A stretch of DNA of 49,736 bases from contig JADGRL010000018.1 of assembly GCA_017880865.1 (NCBI GenBank), forward strand, positions 1 through 49,736, given 5' to 3'. The notes under the pieces were generated by a model, which was not told the DNA's origin, searched no databases, and was given only the letters and a program-made list of their open reading frames with translations. This document shows positions 15,916 through 27,600 of this stretch, piece after piece. The number at the start of each line of letters is the position of its first letter. Position 1 is the stretch's first letter. Source of the stretch: Gallionella sp. Lineage in GTDB: Bacteria > Pseudomonadota > Gammaproteobacteria > Burkholderiales > Gallionellaceae. The position numbers and the translations under genes were made by a program.

Positions 15916-16836
15916 TCAGTCCCGCAAAGATTGATGCGTCAGGGTCATAAACAGTTGCTCTAGGTTATTGCGCCCGAATTCTGCGTGGCGCAGCCGCCCG
16001 CCCAATTGTTCCACCGCAGTGAGCAACGCCGCTGGTGTCTGGCCGGGAGATAGCATTACCCGCCATTCCTCGCCTATGGATTCGACCGTGCCGAAACGCC
16101 CGAGCAGCTCGCTCAATTGCGTCGCCATCACACCTTCCACAGCCAGTCGCACATGAGCTGCGCCCTCATTGAGCAATTCGTTCAGGGTTCCATCGCACAA
16201 CACTTTGCCATCGTCGATGATGATCACGCGGTCGGCAATCGCCTCGATTTCTTCCATGTAATGGGAGGTATAAATCACCGCTGCACCATTATTAGCCAAT
16301 GTTTTAACGGCTTCCAGCAGGAATGCTCGCGATTGGGGATCGACGCCGACGGTAGGCTCATCCAGAAGAATGAGCTCTGGTTCCGGCAGCAAGGCAATGG
16401 CCAGGTTCAGACGGCGCTTCAGCCCGCCGGAAAGTCTTTCGGCGCGAACCCGTGCAAATCGCTCCAACTGTGAAAAGGCCAGGCATGCGTCGATACGCTG
16501 GCGTTTGCGGTCTGCCCCCAGTCCACCGGCCGCCGCAAAGCATTCCAGATTTTCCATGACCGTGAGCATCGGATAGAACGCGTATTCCTGCGGCGCCACC
16601 GCAATGCGGGTTGGCGTGTTGCGCCGGACGACCGCAAGCGGCAAACCGTCGATCGATATATCTCCTCGCTGGACTGGCAACACCCCGGACAGATGCGAAA
16701 TGAGCGTAGTTTTTCCCGCACCATTCGGGCCTAACAAGCCGAGAATCTGGCCTCGCTCAGCGTTAAGCGATACACCCGTCAACGCAAATTTCTCGGTGTG
16801 CGGGTAGCCATACGAAAGATTCCTGATTGCCAGCAT
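15916..16836 (-). CDS. ABC transporter ATP-binding protein
   Basis: A 306-residue ATPase with Walker A LLGPNGAGKTTL (about residues 33-44), Q-loop VAPQEYAFYP, signature LSGGLKRRLNLAIAL, Walker B LILLDEPTVGVD and the switch His in VIYTSHYMEE. The C-terminal extension is that of the drug/lipid exporter class. It pairs with the ABC-2 permease gene downstream. It overlaps by 1 nt with the upstream BtrH-like gene. Confidence 0.95.
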   Translation of the reverse strand: MLAIRNLSYGYPHTEKFALTGVSLNAERGQILGLLGPNGAGKTTLISHLSGVLPVQRGDISIDGLPLAVVRRNTPTRIAVAPQEYAFYPMLTVMENLECFAAAGGLGADRKRQRIDACLAFSQLERFARVRAERLSGGLKRRLNLAIALLPEPELILLDEPTVGVDPQSRAFLLEAVKTLANNGAAVIYTSHYMEEIEAIADRVIIIDDGKVLCDGTLNELLNEGAAHVRLAVEGVMATQLSELLGRFGTVESIGEEWRVMLSPGQTPAALLTAVEQLGGRLRHAEFGRNNLEQLFMTLTHQSLRD

Positions 16837-17819
16837 CAGGTCACGGCCATTTTCAAATCGCGGAAGAAAACCTCCTCCCGCTCGGCGAGGTTGCGCAGCA
16901 AGTCGGCTAATTTCGTTGGATTCATCGCGTCGCGCCCCTTGACCATGCGTGCGGTCACCAGCGCAAACTCTCGCCAGCCATCACCAATGACCATCAGGCG
17001 CTCAGCAAATCCGGCCAACACGGCCATACCTGACAACTCGGCGGCTTCCTGCAAGAAGGCCGCATACAGAAAACGAAATCCCGCGCCACCGGTGCCGATC
17101 TCCTCTTGCATGCGAACGATATGGCCCACGAACAAAGAGCTGGCGTGCGCAGCCGGATCCAGCTTGGCCACCTTGTTGGCCAGCATTCTGATTCCACGCA
17201 CGCCGATGATCGGTATCGGTGCGCGCATCGTGCGGCAGGTTTTCAAAATTGCTTTACGCACCGCCTGCGGCGTTATGATTGTTTGCCCCAGATTCTCCAA
17301 GGTATACAACAAACCTTTGGGAGCGAGCACACCCTTGGCAAAACGGGCGCGAGACAAAGCCTCGCTATTGCAGCGTACGGTCTGTTCGGTAACCGGATCG
17401 CTGATCAGGTAGTCATCACCCTCTTTGCCGTACACCAAAAGATTGTGCGCATTAAAATGAAAGCGCATGTCCTCTGGAAAATAAGGCAGCCAATACACCG
17501 AGGTTTGCAAACCCACCACATGACCCTGTGACAGCAACTCATCCAGGCGAGCCTGGCCCGCTGCCGGGGTGCGAAAAGTTTCAAAGCGAAATTCTGCAGA
17601 GAGCGCTTTAGCCAAGCCCTTGATGATCGCTTTGGGGGGTTGACGATAAGCGATCAGCGGCAAACCGGACAGCTTGATAAAAGGCAAATAGGCAAACGCC
17701 AGGGCTGCCGACAAACCAAATGCCATGGCCTCGGAAATCGGCATGCCGTGGTGGCTGATCAGATTAGCGACCACTCCGCTTTCGCAATGGGCGGCGTGGC
17801 GATGGTGCTCGAAGGTCAT
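16836..17819 (-). CDS. BtrH-like acyltransferase (BtrH_N / DUF4872)
   Basis: A 327-residue protein of the family of BtrH, which moves an acyl group from a carrier protein to an amino sugar in butirosin synthesis. The N-terminal domain has a papain-like catalytic set: Cys12 in AAHCESGVVANLISHHG, His125 in FNAHNLLVYG and Asp141 in YLISDP. The C-terminal half (about 180-327) is helical. No signal peptide is seen. It sits between the ABC ATPase gene and a small unknown gene and overlaps both. In this setting I infer it could transfer an ACP-bound acyl (perhaps the aryl polyene) onto the resorcinol hydroxyl; a role in maturation or hydrolysis is also possible. Confidence 0.8.
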   Translation of the reverse strand: MTFEHHRHAAHCESGVVANLISHHGMPISEAMAFGLSAALAFAYLPFIKLSGLPLIAYRQPPKAIIKGLAKALSAEFRFETFRTPAAGQARLDELLSQGHVVGLQTSVYWLPYFPEDMRFHFNAHNLLVYGKEGDDYLISDPVTEQTVRCNSEALSRARFAKGVLAPKGLLYTLENLGQTIITPQAVRKAILKTCRTMRAPIPIIGVRGIRMLANKVAKLDPAAHASSLFVGHIVRMQEEIGTGGAGFRFLYAAFLQEAAELSGMAVLAGFAERLMVIGDGWREFALVTARMVKGRDAMNPTKLADLLRNLAEREEVFFRDLKMAVT

Positions 17820-18211
17820 GGCAGATGTTGTAATTGTTGTATCGTAAGACCGAGCGCATCGGCGTAACGGGCCAGCACGCGAGGAGACAAGCGGGCGAAA
17901 ATTGCCGGTCTAAAATGACGGCGGATACGCCAACGCCAGATTCCGGTAGTTTGCGCCAGCAACAGCAAATCCATGCGGCGGGCGTACATCCAATATTCCA
18001 GCGGCGCAGTCGACCCATCCAATACATGCCGTCGTGCGGCTTCCGTCAGGGTCTGCATCTCTTCCACGGCTTGGCTGGTCACGATCTCCTCGACTTCCCA
18101 GCCTTTGGACGCGACCGCGACGATGTGGCCGCCGGCATCCTTGGCATAGACCGTTTTTGTGTGCCCGCCCAGGGTTTTATTACCCTCTTGCGGAACATTT
18201 TTCATATCCAT
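17816..18211 (-). CDS. Small conserved-context protein of unknown function
   Basis: A 131-residue protein with no recognised domain. It begins with a Gly-rich HTKTVYAKDAGGHIVAVASKGWEVEEIVTSQA stretch reminiscent of a small beta domain. A helical middle (EEMQTLTEAARRHVL) and a basic tryptophan-rich segment (GIWRWRIRRHFRP) follow. No signal peptide or membrane helix is evident. It overlaps its neighbours at both ends (ATGA and TAATG), so it is a genuine member of the operon and is made in fixed ratio with the BtrH-like protein and the DarB-like ketosynthase. Confidence 0.75.
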   Translation of the reverse strand: MDMKNVPQEGNKTLGGHTKTVYAKDAGGHIVAVASKGWEVEEIVTSQAVEEMQTLTEAARRHVLDGSTAPLEYWMYARRMDLLLLAQTTGIWRWRIRRHFRPAIFARLSPRVLARYADALGLTIQQLQHLP

Positions 18212-19344
18212 TACACCGCCTCCAAATGGACAAAGCCACTGGAGAAACGCCCGCTCTCCGGAACAAACATCAACAGCTTTTGCCCTTTGATTATCCGGCC
18301 CGAATGAAAAAGTTCGTCCAGCATGATAAAGGGTGAGGCCGATCCGGTATTGCCTTTATTGGCCAAATTAGTGAACCAGCGTTCACGCGGAATAGGCAGG
18401 CCGATTTCAGCAAGGCACTGCGCAACAGGTTCGGCGAAATAATTGGAAGACACGTGCGGCAAAAACCAGTCAATATCTTCTGTGCGTAATTTTCTTTTTT
18501 CGATCACTGCGGCTAACGGCTCCGCCAATGTGGCCCTGACGATGTTTTCATTCAATAAACGAACATCCTGCTTAAGTGAAAAAATGGATTTCGTTCCCCA
18601 ATCTGCCGCATCAAATCTGCGATAACCCAACATGGATCCGTCTTCACTTTTCTCACCTCCGGCATACATGCATGCCGGCAGCTCATGCGCCGCAGAAGAA
18701 AACTCTATCCAATCGATACGCAAAGATTGCGTACCGCGCGGCTTGTTCTCCAGCAACAAGGCTCCCGCACCATCGGACAGCATCCAGCGCAAGAAATCCT
18801 TCTCGAAAGCGATTTCCGGATGGCCTTCAAGCTCATGAACTTTGTGCTCGACCTCAGCCTCGAAGTTGCCAGCCATCAATGAAGCGGAAGCCAATTCAGA
18901 ACCAGTGGCCACCGCGCGCTGCACATCGCCGGCTCTGACGGCCAGCCATGCATGCTTGAGCGCCGCCGCGCCCGAAAGACATATCCCGGCAAACGACACC
19001 ACCTGCAAACGCGGCCACTTCAATTCGCCATGTACCATGACCGCGTGATTGGGCAACAACTGATCCGGTGAGGAAGTGCCGCATGCCAACAATTCCACGC
19101 GACCAATTTCACCCAGCGCATTGACCGCCCGCGCCGTGAGTTGCGCATTGGTCATCGCGATCCGCCCCGTCGCTCGATCGATCGCATAATGCCGCGCCTG
19201 AATGCCATTGCTGCGCAATATCACCCTGCGGGCACGCGATGGCTTCCCGCCAACCATGCCCAGCACCGCCTCGATATCATCGTTATTAACCGGATCAAAA
19301 GGCAGGAATGAGGCCGTTTGATTGATGAAGACTTCAGATAACAT
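18211..19344 (-). CDS. darB: DarB-like ketosynthase III (cyclohexanedione/dialkylresorcinol-forming)
   Basis: A 377-residue KAS III-fold enzyme with the full Cys-His-Asn triad: Cys122 in SFAGICLSGAAAL, His297 in DWFLPHVSSNYF, Asn332 in NKGNTGSAS. DarB enzymes condense a beta-ketoacyl thioester with a second acyl thioester and cyclise them to a 2,5-dialkylcyclohexane-1,3-dione, which DarA then aromatises. The longer N-terminus and the adjacent DarA-like gene favour DarB over housekeeping FabH, which has a GNTSAAS motif and about 320 residues. It overlaps the DarA-like gene by 11 nt. Confidence 0.85.
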   Translation of the reverse strand: MLSEVFINQTASFLPFDPVNNDDIEAVLGMVGGKPSRARRVILRSNGIQARHYAIDRATGRIAMTNAQLTARAVNALGEIGRVELLACGTSSPDQLLPNHAVMVHGELKWPRLQVVSFAGICLSGAAALKHAWLAVRAGDVQRAVATGSELASASLMAGNFEAEVEHKVHELEGHPEIAFEKDFLRWMLSDGAGALLLENKPRGTQSLRIDWIEFSSAAHELPACMYAGGEKSEDGSMLGYRRFDAADWGTKSIFSLKQDVRLLNENIVRATLAEPLAAVIEKRKLRTEDIDWFLPHVSSNYFAEPVAQCLAEIGLPIPRERWFTNLANKGNTGSASPFIMLDELFHSGRIIKGQKLLMFVPESGRFSSGFVHLEAV

Positions 19345-20299
19345 AGTCAGTCATCCGCTCTATTCCTGAGCCTGAAGGCAGTTCAAAATCATGTTTCATT
19401 CGAGCGAGTTTCTTCCTGAGTAACGGGCGAATCAATGTTTGCAATGCCAAGCTGACGGGTACCACGGTCACAATCAATATCGCCAAAAAAATCACATAAA
19501 AAAATAATATCGGCTTGCGGCTCCACTGACCCGGCTCACCGGCTGCGCGCAACAGCTTGCCCCACAAATAAAAACTGCGAGTACCCGCTTGCTCGCTGAA
19601 ATATAATTTCGGATTAGCCTCAACAGCCTTGAGTCCTGCCAGCAACGGAGCTTCCCGCTTTTCGGCGTCAGCTGCCAGTGCCGCCTGAATGGCTAATCCA
19701 AAACGCCGCGCACGCAAGATTTCATCGGGTGCAATTCCAGCCGGAGGACAACCCAGAAATCCTGTTTGTTTGCCGGTCAGAAACCAGCGCGGCGTGGTAA
19801 TGAATGTGGTGAACACATTGCCACGGTCCGAGAGAACCACATTGTCGATCAGGCGCGCCCCCAAATTAGCCAGCATGCTTTTCATCTTCTGATGGGCCAT
19901 CATCCACATGTTGCGACAAGCGATCACCGTGACGACCGGCTTATCTTTGAGCAGTTTCGCCGCCAAGGGATGCTGCAAAAATGCCGTGACCGGCGAGGAC
20001 GGAGCCAGGAACCAGACCTGATAGAACAGAATGACGAGATCAAAATCTTCATCCCCAGTCAGCGCAAGCGGTTCAAGCTTCGGGGCAATTAAATGTGAGG
20101 CTTCGGGGAAAGCATCGAAAAACTGGAAAAATGGCCACGGAAAAGGATAGACGAGCAGAGGGCGGAGCACCTCTAAATGCACCTCTACATCGGGATTTTC
20201 CTGCAATGGAGCGAGTATCTGCGTGGCAATCCGGGCAAGCTGGCCGGTTTGGGTGTAACAGATTGCCAGAACACGCTTAGGTCGAACAGAAGTAGTCAC
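19334..20299 (-). CDS. darA: DarA-like flavodoxin-fold aromatase
   Basis: A 321-residue protein of the dialkylresorcinol DarA family. The N-terminus has a flavodoxin-like phosphate loop (ICYTQTGQLARIA), followed by DFDLVILFYQVWFLAPSSPV and VVTVIACRNMW. Near the C-terminus lie a LYFSEQAGTRSFYLWGKL region and one or two hydrophobic segments (ILFFYVIFLAILIVTVVPV), suggesting membrane attachment. DarA oxidises the cyclohexanedione made by DarB to the resorcinol. No ATG fits: GTG at 20299 is chosen because the flavodoxin core begins about 7 residues later, though its ribosome binding site is weak. This is the first gene of the operon. Confidence 0.82.
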   Translation of the reverse strand: MTTSVRPKRVLAICYTQTGQLARIATQILAPLQENPDVEVHLEVLRPLLVYPFPWPFFQFFDAFPEASHLIAPKLEPLALTGDEDFDLVILFYQVWFLAPSSPVTAFLQHPLAAKLLKDKPVVTVIACRNMWMMAHQKMKSMLANLGARLIDNVVLSDRGNVFTTFITTPRWFLTGKQTGFLGCPPAGIAPDEILRARRFGLAIQAALAADAEKREAPLLAGLKAVEANPKLYFSEQAGTRSFYLWGKLLRAAGEPGQWSRKPILFFYVIFLAILIVTVVPVSLALQTLIRPLLRKKLARMKHDFELPSGSGIERMTDYVI

Positions 20300-20399
20300 A
20301 AAAATCCAGTGGTGCAATAAAATTATTCTAATGATGGCCTCATCAGGACCAGACGACAGAAGCTGACGAAATATGCGATATAGAATGATACCAATTTTA

Positions 20400-20428
20400 T
20401 ATATAAAACAAAAGTCTTGCGAACTCAA
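20400..20428 (-). promoter_or_regulatory. Candidate promoter of the dialkylresorcinol operon
   Basis: On the minus strand TTGAGT (20423-20428) and TATATA (20400-20405) are 17 bp apart, giving a leader of about 95 nt before the GTG of the DarA-like gene. Confidence 0.4.
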
Positions 20429-20920
20429 TTGGCAACGGCATGCGTATTCCAGTGAATTCCGCCACTGCAAATGGACTATAAGCGCCACCAGCTGTCCGAT
20501 AATTTGTGAATATCCGCTTCCTAGCGCATTGCAGCCATTGATCTCGTGCTATCTGCCTGACGGATTTCAACACCTATCGGAAGGTCGATTTCCTCAGAAG
20601 AGGATGTTCAACGTCTGAAGAATTCAGGGGAGCGCATCAAAGACATTTTTGTGAGCAATTTGTCGCATGGCGGTGAATGGTCGCTGTGTCGTTTGTAAGT
20701 CTCAAGCTACAGATAACCGCGCTTTAAACGGTACAACACGTTTCACGAGTCATATGTGTTAGGCGCAGATTTTTGTGCCGTAACCCAATAAACCAAATCA
20801 TTGTGCCCAATGATAGTGTTGGAAATTGGGTTTGTTGGGCTCCCCCTCAGGAGACGAGACGCGCGATAATCAGAAGCCACATCAAGGCCGCTAACAGATA
20901 CATATCTAAACGGTGTCCTT
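20429..20920. other. Intergenic region without a supported gene
   Basis: About 490 bp between the divergently read operon head and the end of the response-regulator gene. I see only short unsupported frames. An imperfect inverted repeat lies near 20787-20846 (CCCAATAAACC and GGGTTTGTTGGG ends), resembling decayed dispersed repeats. Some of the left part may be remnant coding DNA, but no family is recognisable. Confidence 0.5.
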
Positions 20921-22153
20921 TCAATTTGAAGCCTCCCAGCGTGTTTTCCAGGCGATGAATTCATCCGCTGGCATTGGCATGGCAACAAAATATCCCTGGA
21001 CTTCGTCGCAGCCGAGGGCAGCCAGCAGATCCCAGTCTTCCTGGGTTTCCGAGCCTTCGGCGACGATACTCATGCCGAGCGCATGTCCCATTTTCAGGCT
21101 TGATTCAAGGATGGCGCGCGCGACACTGTCACGTGCGGCACCACAAACGAAGGTGCGATCCACCTTGAGTTCTGTGAAGGGGAGCTGTTTCAGTTTTTCC
21201 ATGCTCGAATAGCCGGTGCCAAAATCGTCTATGGACAAGCCGAAACCCTTGAGCCTCAGCCGGGTGATGATCTCCAGGCTGGTGGCGATATCGCTCATCA
21301 AGCGGCTCTCGGTCATTTCCAGTATCACCCGGTCAGGCTTCACTCCAGATTGCCCGGCAATGTCGGCGAATATCTCCGGCAAGTCGAGCCGGTTCAGATT
21401 GTCCATAGAGACGTTAACGGATATTTTCAGGTCATGGCCTTGGCGTGTCCATATACCCAGATGCGTCATCGCCTTGCGGAACACCGCCATGGTCAGGTCA
21501 TCAATCAGACCGTACTCTTCCGCCACGGAGATGAAAGCGACCGGCTGTATCAGGCCGCGTTCCGGGTGGCGCCAGCGGACCAGACACTCGGCACCCACCA
21601 CACGCCGGTCAGCCATCCTCACCTTGGGCTGAAAGAAAGTTTCCATCTGTCCCGCATCCAGCCCTGTGCGGATTTCTTCGGGAGTGAGTTTTTGTATCAG
21701 GCCATAGCCGTCCGTCGGTGCGCTGCCGATGAGATCCATGAGCGCAGTCAGCAACGCCGCTTCTTCGATGGGTTTTTGCAGCGTGCCGAGAAAGCGCAAC
21801 TTGTGAGCATGTACCAAGCTTTCCACGGTCTTGATCACCCGTTTATCACTGCCGGAAGAGAGGATCACTCCGCCTTCAAAATTTCGATCCGCCAGATGCC
21901 GCAGAAATTCGATGCCGTCCATGCCCGGCATGGTGAGATCGCAAATCACCAGTTGCAACGGTCTGAGCGCGCTATCAATGGCCGTCAACGCGGCATGGCC
22001 ATCAAGAGCCCGGCTCACGGTCTTGATGCCAAGCTCGCTTAACATGTCCTCGGCAAAATCCAGCACGAATTCGTCGTCGTCAACCAACAGGACGCGCAGG
22101 GATTCCAGCTTGTCTGAAAGCAGTGGGGAGATATTGCTGATCGATTTTTTCAT
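20921..22153 (-). CDS. Response regulator with EAL (c-di-GMP phosphodiesterase) output
   Basis: A 410-residue protein: REC domain at about 18-135 with VDDDEF acidic pocket, phospho-acceptor Asp72 (LVICDLTMPGMDG) and Lys in LQKP; EAL domain at about 155-405. The catalytic set looks complete: Glu189 (here ECL rather than EAL), Asn in ISVNVS, Glu in LEMTES, the Asp pair in SIDDFGTGYSS, Lys in ELKVDR, Glu in AEGSET and Gln in VQGYF. It should hydrolyse c-di-GMP when phosphorylated. It follows the hybrid kinase gene by 33 nt and is its probable partner. Confidence 0.93.
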   Translation of the reverse strand: MKKSISNISPLLSDKLESLRVLLVDDDEFVLDFAEDMLSELGIKTVSRALDGHAALTAIDSALRPLQLVICDLTMPGMDGIEFLRHLADRNFEGGVILSSGSDKRVIKTVESLVHAHKLRFLGTLQKPIEEAALLTALMDLIGSAPTDGYGLIQKLTPEEIRTGLDAGQMETFFQPKVRMADRRVVGAECLVRWRHPERGLIQPVAFISVAEEYGLIDDLTMAVFRKAMTHLGIWTRQGHDLKISVNVSMDNLNRLDLPEIFADIAGQSGVKPDRVILEMTESRLMSDIATSLEIITRLRLKGFGLSIDDFGTGYSSMEKLKQLPFTELKVDRTFVCGAARDSVARAILESSLKMGHALGMSIVAEGSETQEDWDLLAALGCDEVQGYFVAMPMPADEFIAWKTRWEASN

Positions 22154-22186
22154 GTTAAGTGCTCCTGTAAAATAGTGTAGTCGTGC

Positions 22187-24912
<2,726 letters not shown>

Positions 24913-24916
<4 letters not shown>

Positions 24917-25470
24917 GGCATGCCCCCGTGTTGATTGACAATCCGCGCCAGCTTCAGCAATTGCGAACTGATACTGAGTCCGGCTCGACGGGCAGCGTCC
25001 ATGTTGACCTCGATGCGTACCATCTCGTCTTCCAGATAGAAGTTAACCATTACACCTTGTTCAGCATAACCCTCGGTATCGCCTATGGTCAGCACGGTGC
25101 TGCCTTTGATGCCATCCAGTATCTGTCTCAGGTTGCCGGATTCTGAAACAGCGATGAAAAGCACGCGGCATTCCTTCGGGCTAGTCACGGAACCTACAGG
25201 CACAATTTCCCAAACCATGCCGCCGACCTTCTTATTTTTCAGCGTGTCCAACGCAATTCCGAACGGATTCTGTCCGATCACGCAAAGCCTCAAGGTGTTG
25301 GCGGTGTAGGCGGGTACGGACGGCCATTCGGTATACTTAGTGACGTTGTGGATGAAAGCTGCTTTGACTTCGTACTCGGTGGGCGGTGCTGCAAGAACAT
25401 TCAGGCTGCGGATGGCGCAAGCAATCACGAGCAGGGCAAGAATTATTTTTCCCAACTTTTTCAAGGCCAC
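24913..25470 (-). CDS. YfiR-like periplasmic protein (DUF4154)
   Basis: A 185-residue protein with a signal peptide (residues 1-28, ending LNVLAAPP). It has the YfiR/DUF4154 pattern: [77 protein letters not shown] and INMD-like VEVNMDAA. YfiR binds and restrains the periplasmic domain of the cyclase YfiN in Pseudomonas; DUF4154 proteins next to hybrid kinases probably act the same way on the kinase sensor domain. Overlap with the kinase gene supports a direct pair. Confidence 0.9.
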
Positions 25471-25483
25471 GTCCCTACTCGAT

Positions 25484-25624
25484 GGGTGCCTCTAAAAAAA
25501 TAGAGTTCGCCCAAATGCAAGACGCGGAAAAAATTCCGCCGCGCCGCATATGTTTTATATGTAAGCCAGAAATTTTTTTCGTAACGCAGCAGTTGGGATG
25601 AAATCTGCATTTTTAGAGGCACCC
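25484..25624. mobile_element. MITE-like repeat, copy B (141 bp)
   Basis: Begins GGGTGCCTCTAAAAA and ends TTTTTAGAGGCACCC, perfect 15-bp terminal inverted repeats. It is 141 bp, like copy A, with which it shares GAGTTCGCCCAAATGCAAG and CAGTTGGGATGAAATCTG. It lies between the TonB receptor gene and the YfiR-like gene; its last base is the first base of the receptor's stop triplet on the plus strand. Confidence 0.8.
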
Positions 25625-27600
25625 TAAAAGCGATAGTTCAGCTTGAGCCTGTAGCTTCTGCCGTCCTGCAAAATCAAGTCCTGGATATGCTCAGGCGCGC
25701 CGGGATCGGCATAATGTTTGTCAAACAGGTTATAGATGCTGGCGGAAAGCTCCATGCCCTTGGCAATTTTTTCGCTGAGCACGGTCACGTTGGTGAGCAA
25801 GTGTCCGGCCGCCGATGCGCCGGTCAGGGTTTTCCGTTTGTCGGTGTATTGAAGCTCCAGTCCCGTGCGTAACGCATTCCCCAGCACAGGCAGGGATGCA
25901 TTGAGTTTAGCCAGGTTCCGGGGGGAGTTGATGAGTTCGACACCGCTGGACACGTCTCGGCTGATTTGCCATGCATAGCTCGTGCGCAACTGGGCTCCGT
26001 TGTCCCACAGGCGTTCCGCTTCAAATTCGACACCCCGCGCATTCACTTGGCCGGAATTTCTGAAGACCAGCAGATTGTCCGCAGGGTCGATAACCTGATT
26101 GATGTTGTCGCTGGTCGTATTGGCATAAGCATCGGCGGTGATGCGCAAATTGCGCCACGGCTGGTGCTCGACGACGAATTCATAGGACGTGATTTTTTCC
26201 GGCTTGAGATCGGGATTTGCTTTTTGGGTGCCGGGTGATGCGTAATACAATTCATAGACGTTGGGCGCGCGAAAAGCGGTGCCATAGAGCAGTTTGAAAG
26301 CCGTGGCATCAACAGGATTCCAGATCAGGCCGAGACGAGGGTTGGTCGCTGACCCCGCGCTGGAATATTGGTCATAACGCAGACCAGCATTGAGCAACAG
26401 CCCGTTGCCCAACGTAATTTCATCCTGTGCATACACGCCCTCCCGCTTGCTGTTGCGTCTATCATCCAGAAGTAGCGCATAAGGCACCACGTTAAAATTG
26501 CTTTGATCCTGACGGTAATTGTTTTGATATTCCACACCCGTCACCACCTTGTGTTTTTCCAGATGGCCAACGAGTTTCACCTCGGTGCCCCACCATGCGC
26601 CGTTGGCTTGGTCGCGATTGAGCGTGACTGGCGCTCCCGCATAAGGGTAGATGCCATCGTAGAAATAACGCCCTTGAAACAGATGGGCGGAAGCATCCCA
26701 ATGTTGGCTCATCTCCCCGTAGTAATCGAGGTTCATGAAAGATGACCCGTCGCTCACCGAAAAATTGGGGTCATTGAATAGCGTGCCAAAAGAAGCGGTG
26801 GGAACGGCCTTGTCGCGTTTGGAATAGCCGCCTGTCAGGGTGAAACCTGCGACATTCAGTTTTCCGAAATAATTTCCATAGTGGTCGCTGTCCAGATTAT
26901 GGGCGATCCCGTTGTTGATGGCGTTAAATTCTGGGTAGTATTGATCCTGCCCGGCGCTACGGTAGCGGGATGCAGAGAGCAGCAACCCCGCGCCATTTTC
27001 GTATTGATGGCCGTAACTCAGGCGCTCCTTGTCGGTGCCAAAGCTGGCAAGTTCCCCCGATGCTTCTGTTCCGTTGAAATTCTTGCCCAGTTTGGTGATG
27101 ACGTTAATGACACCGAGGACGGCATTGCTGCCATAAATCGAGGAACCCGGCCCGCGCACAATTTCTACCCGTTCTATCAGATCCACATCAACCGGGAATT
27201 CTGTGCCAATGGGTGCCGTGTCATAGATGGGATCGTTGATTCGGTAGCCGTCTACCAGCAACAACATGCGGCTGTTGTAGTCGCCCGTCCTGCCCAGACC
27301 ACGGGTGCCGAGGTAATCATAATTGCGGTCATAGGTAACAGACATGCCGCGCACGCTTCTTACCATGTCGGCCAGCGTGCGGTAACCATAGGTCTTGATA
27401 TCGGCCGCCGTGATGATTGATACGGAAGAAGGCGCTTCCGTGGTTTTCTGGGGAAATTTTGAGGCCGTGGACACCTTGATGTTCATCAACTCTTCGATGG
27501 GAAGCTGCGTGAGATCGGCCTGCGAGTAGGGCTCATCGGGCTCAGCCGCAGCAACTCTGACCAAGGCCATGGCCAGGGCGATACAAACGATCATCCTCAT
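25624..27600 (-). CDS. TonB-dependent receptor next to the YfiR/kinase module
   Basis: A 658-residue outer-membrane receptor with a signal peptide (residues 1-19), an early LTQLPIEELMNIKVSTASKF segment typical of the FepA/CirA-like subgroup, the plug (VSIITAADIKTYGYRTLADM, MLLLVDGYRINDPIYDT, VERVEIVRGPGSSIYGSNAV-type block) and a barrel ending LKLNYRF. The ATG at 27600 is chosen for its GAGGAA site and signal peptide. Receptors of this kind often precede YfiR-like proteins and hybrid kinases, suggesting ligand sensing. The substrate is not evident; no riboswitch or clear Fur box was seen upstream. Confidence 0.9.
   Translation of the reverse strand: MRMIVCIALAMALVRVAAAEPDEPYSQADLTQLPIEELMNIKVSTASKFPQKTTEAPSSVSIITAADIKTYGYRTLADMVRSVRGMSVTYDRNYDYLGTRGLGRTGDYNSRMLLLVDGYRINDPIYDTAPIGTEFPVDVDLIERVEIVRGPGSSIYGSNAVLGVINVITKLGKNFNGTEASGELASFGTDKERLSYGHQYENGAGLLLSASRYRSAGQDQYYPEFNAINNGIAHNLDSDHYGNYFGKLNVAGFTLTGGYSKRDKAVPTASFGTLFNDPNFSVSDGSSFMNLDYYGEMSQHWDASAHLFQGRYFYDGIYPYAGAPVTLNRDQANGAWWGTEVKLVGHLEKHKVVTGVEYQNNYRQDQSNFNVVPYALLLDDRRNSKREGVYAQDEITLGNGLLLNAGLRYDQYSSAGSATNPRLGLIWNPVDATAFKLLYGTAFRAPNVYELYYASPGTQKANPDLKPEKITSYEFVVEHQPWRNLRITADAYANTTSDNINQVIDPADNLLVFRNSGQVNARGVEFEAERLWDNGAQLRTSYAWQISRDVSSGVELINSPRNLAKLNASLPVLGNALRTGLELQYTDKRKTLTGASAAGHLLTNVTVLSEKIAKGMELSASIYNLFDKHYADPGAPEHIQDLILQDGRSYRLKLNYRF

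Noticed and set aside
18211..19344. Housekeeping FabH
   Set aside because: Length, an NKGNTGSAS motif and overlap with a DarA-like gene point to a secondary-metabolism ketosynthase.
20429..20640. Possible transposase remnant with a WQRHAYSSEFR-like frame
   Set aside because: The resemblance is a few residues only, with no flanking inverted repeats or further motifs.
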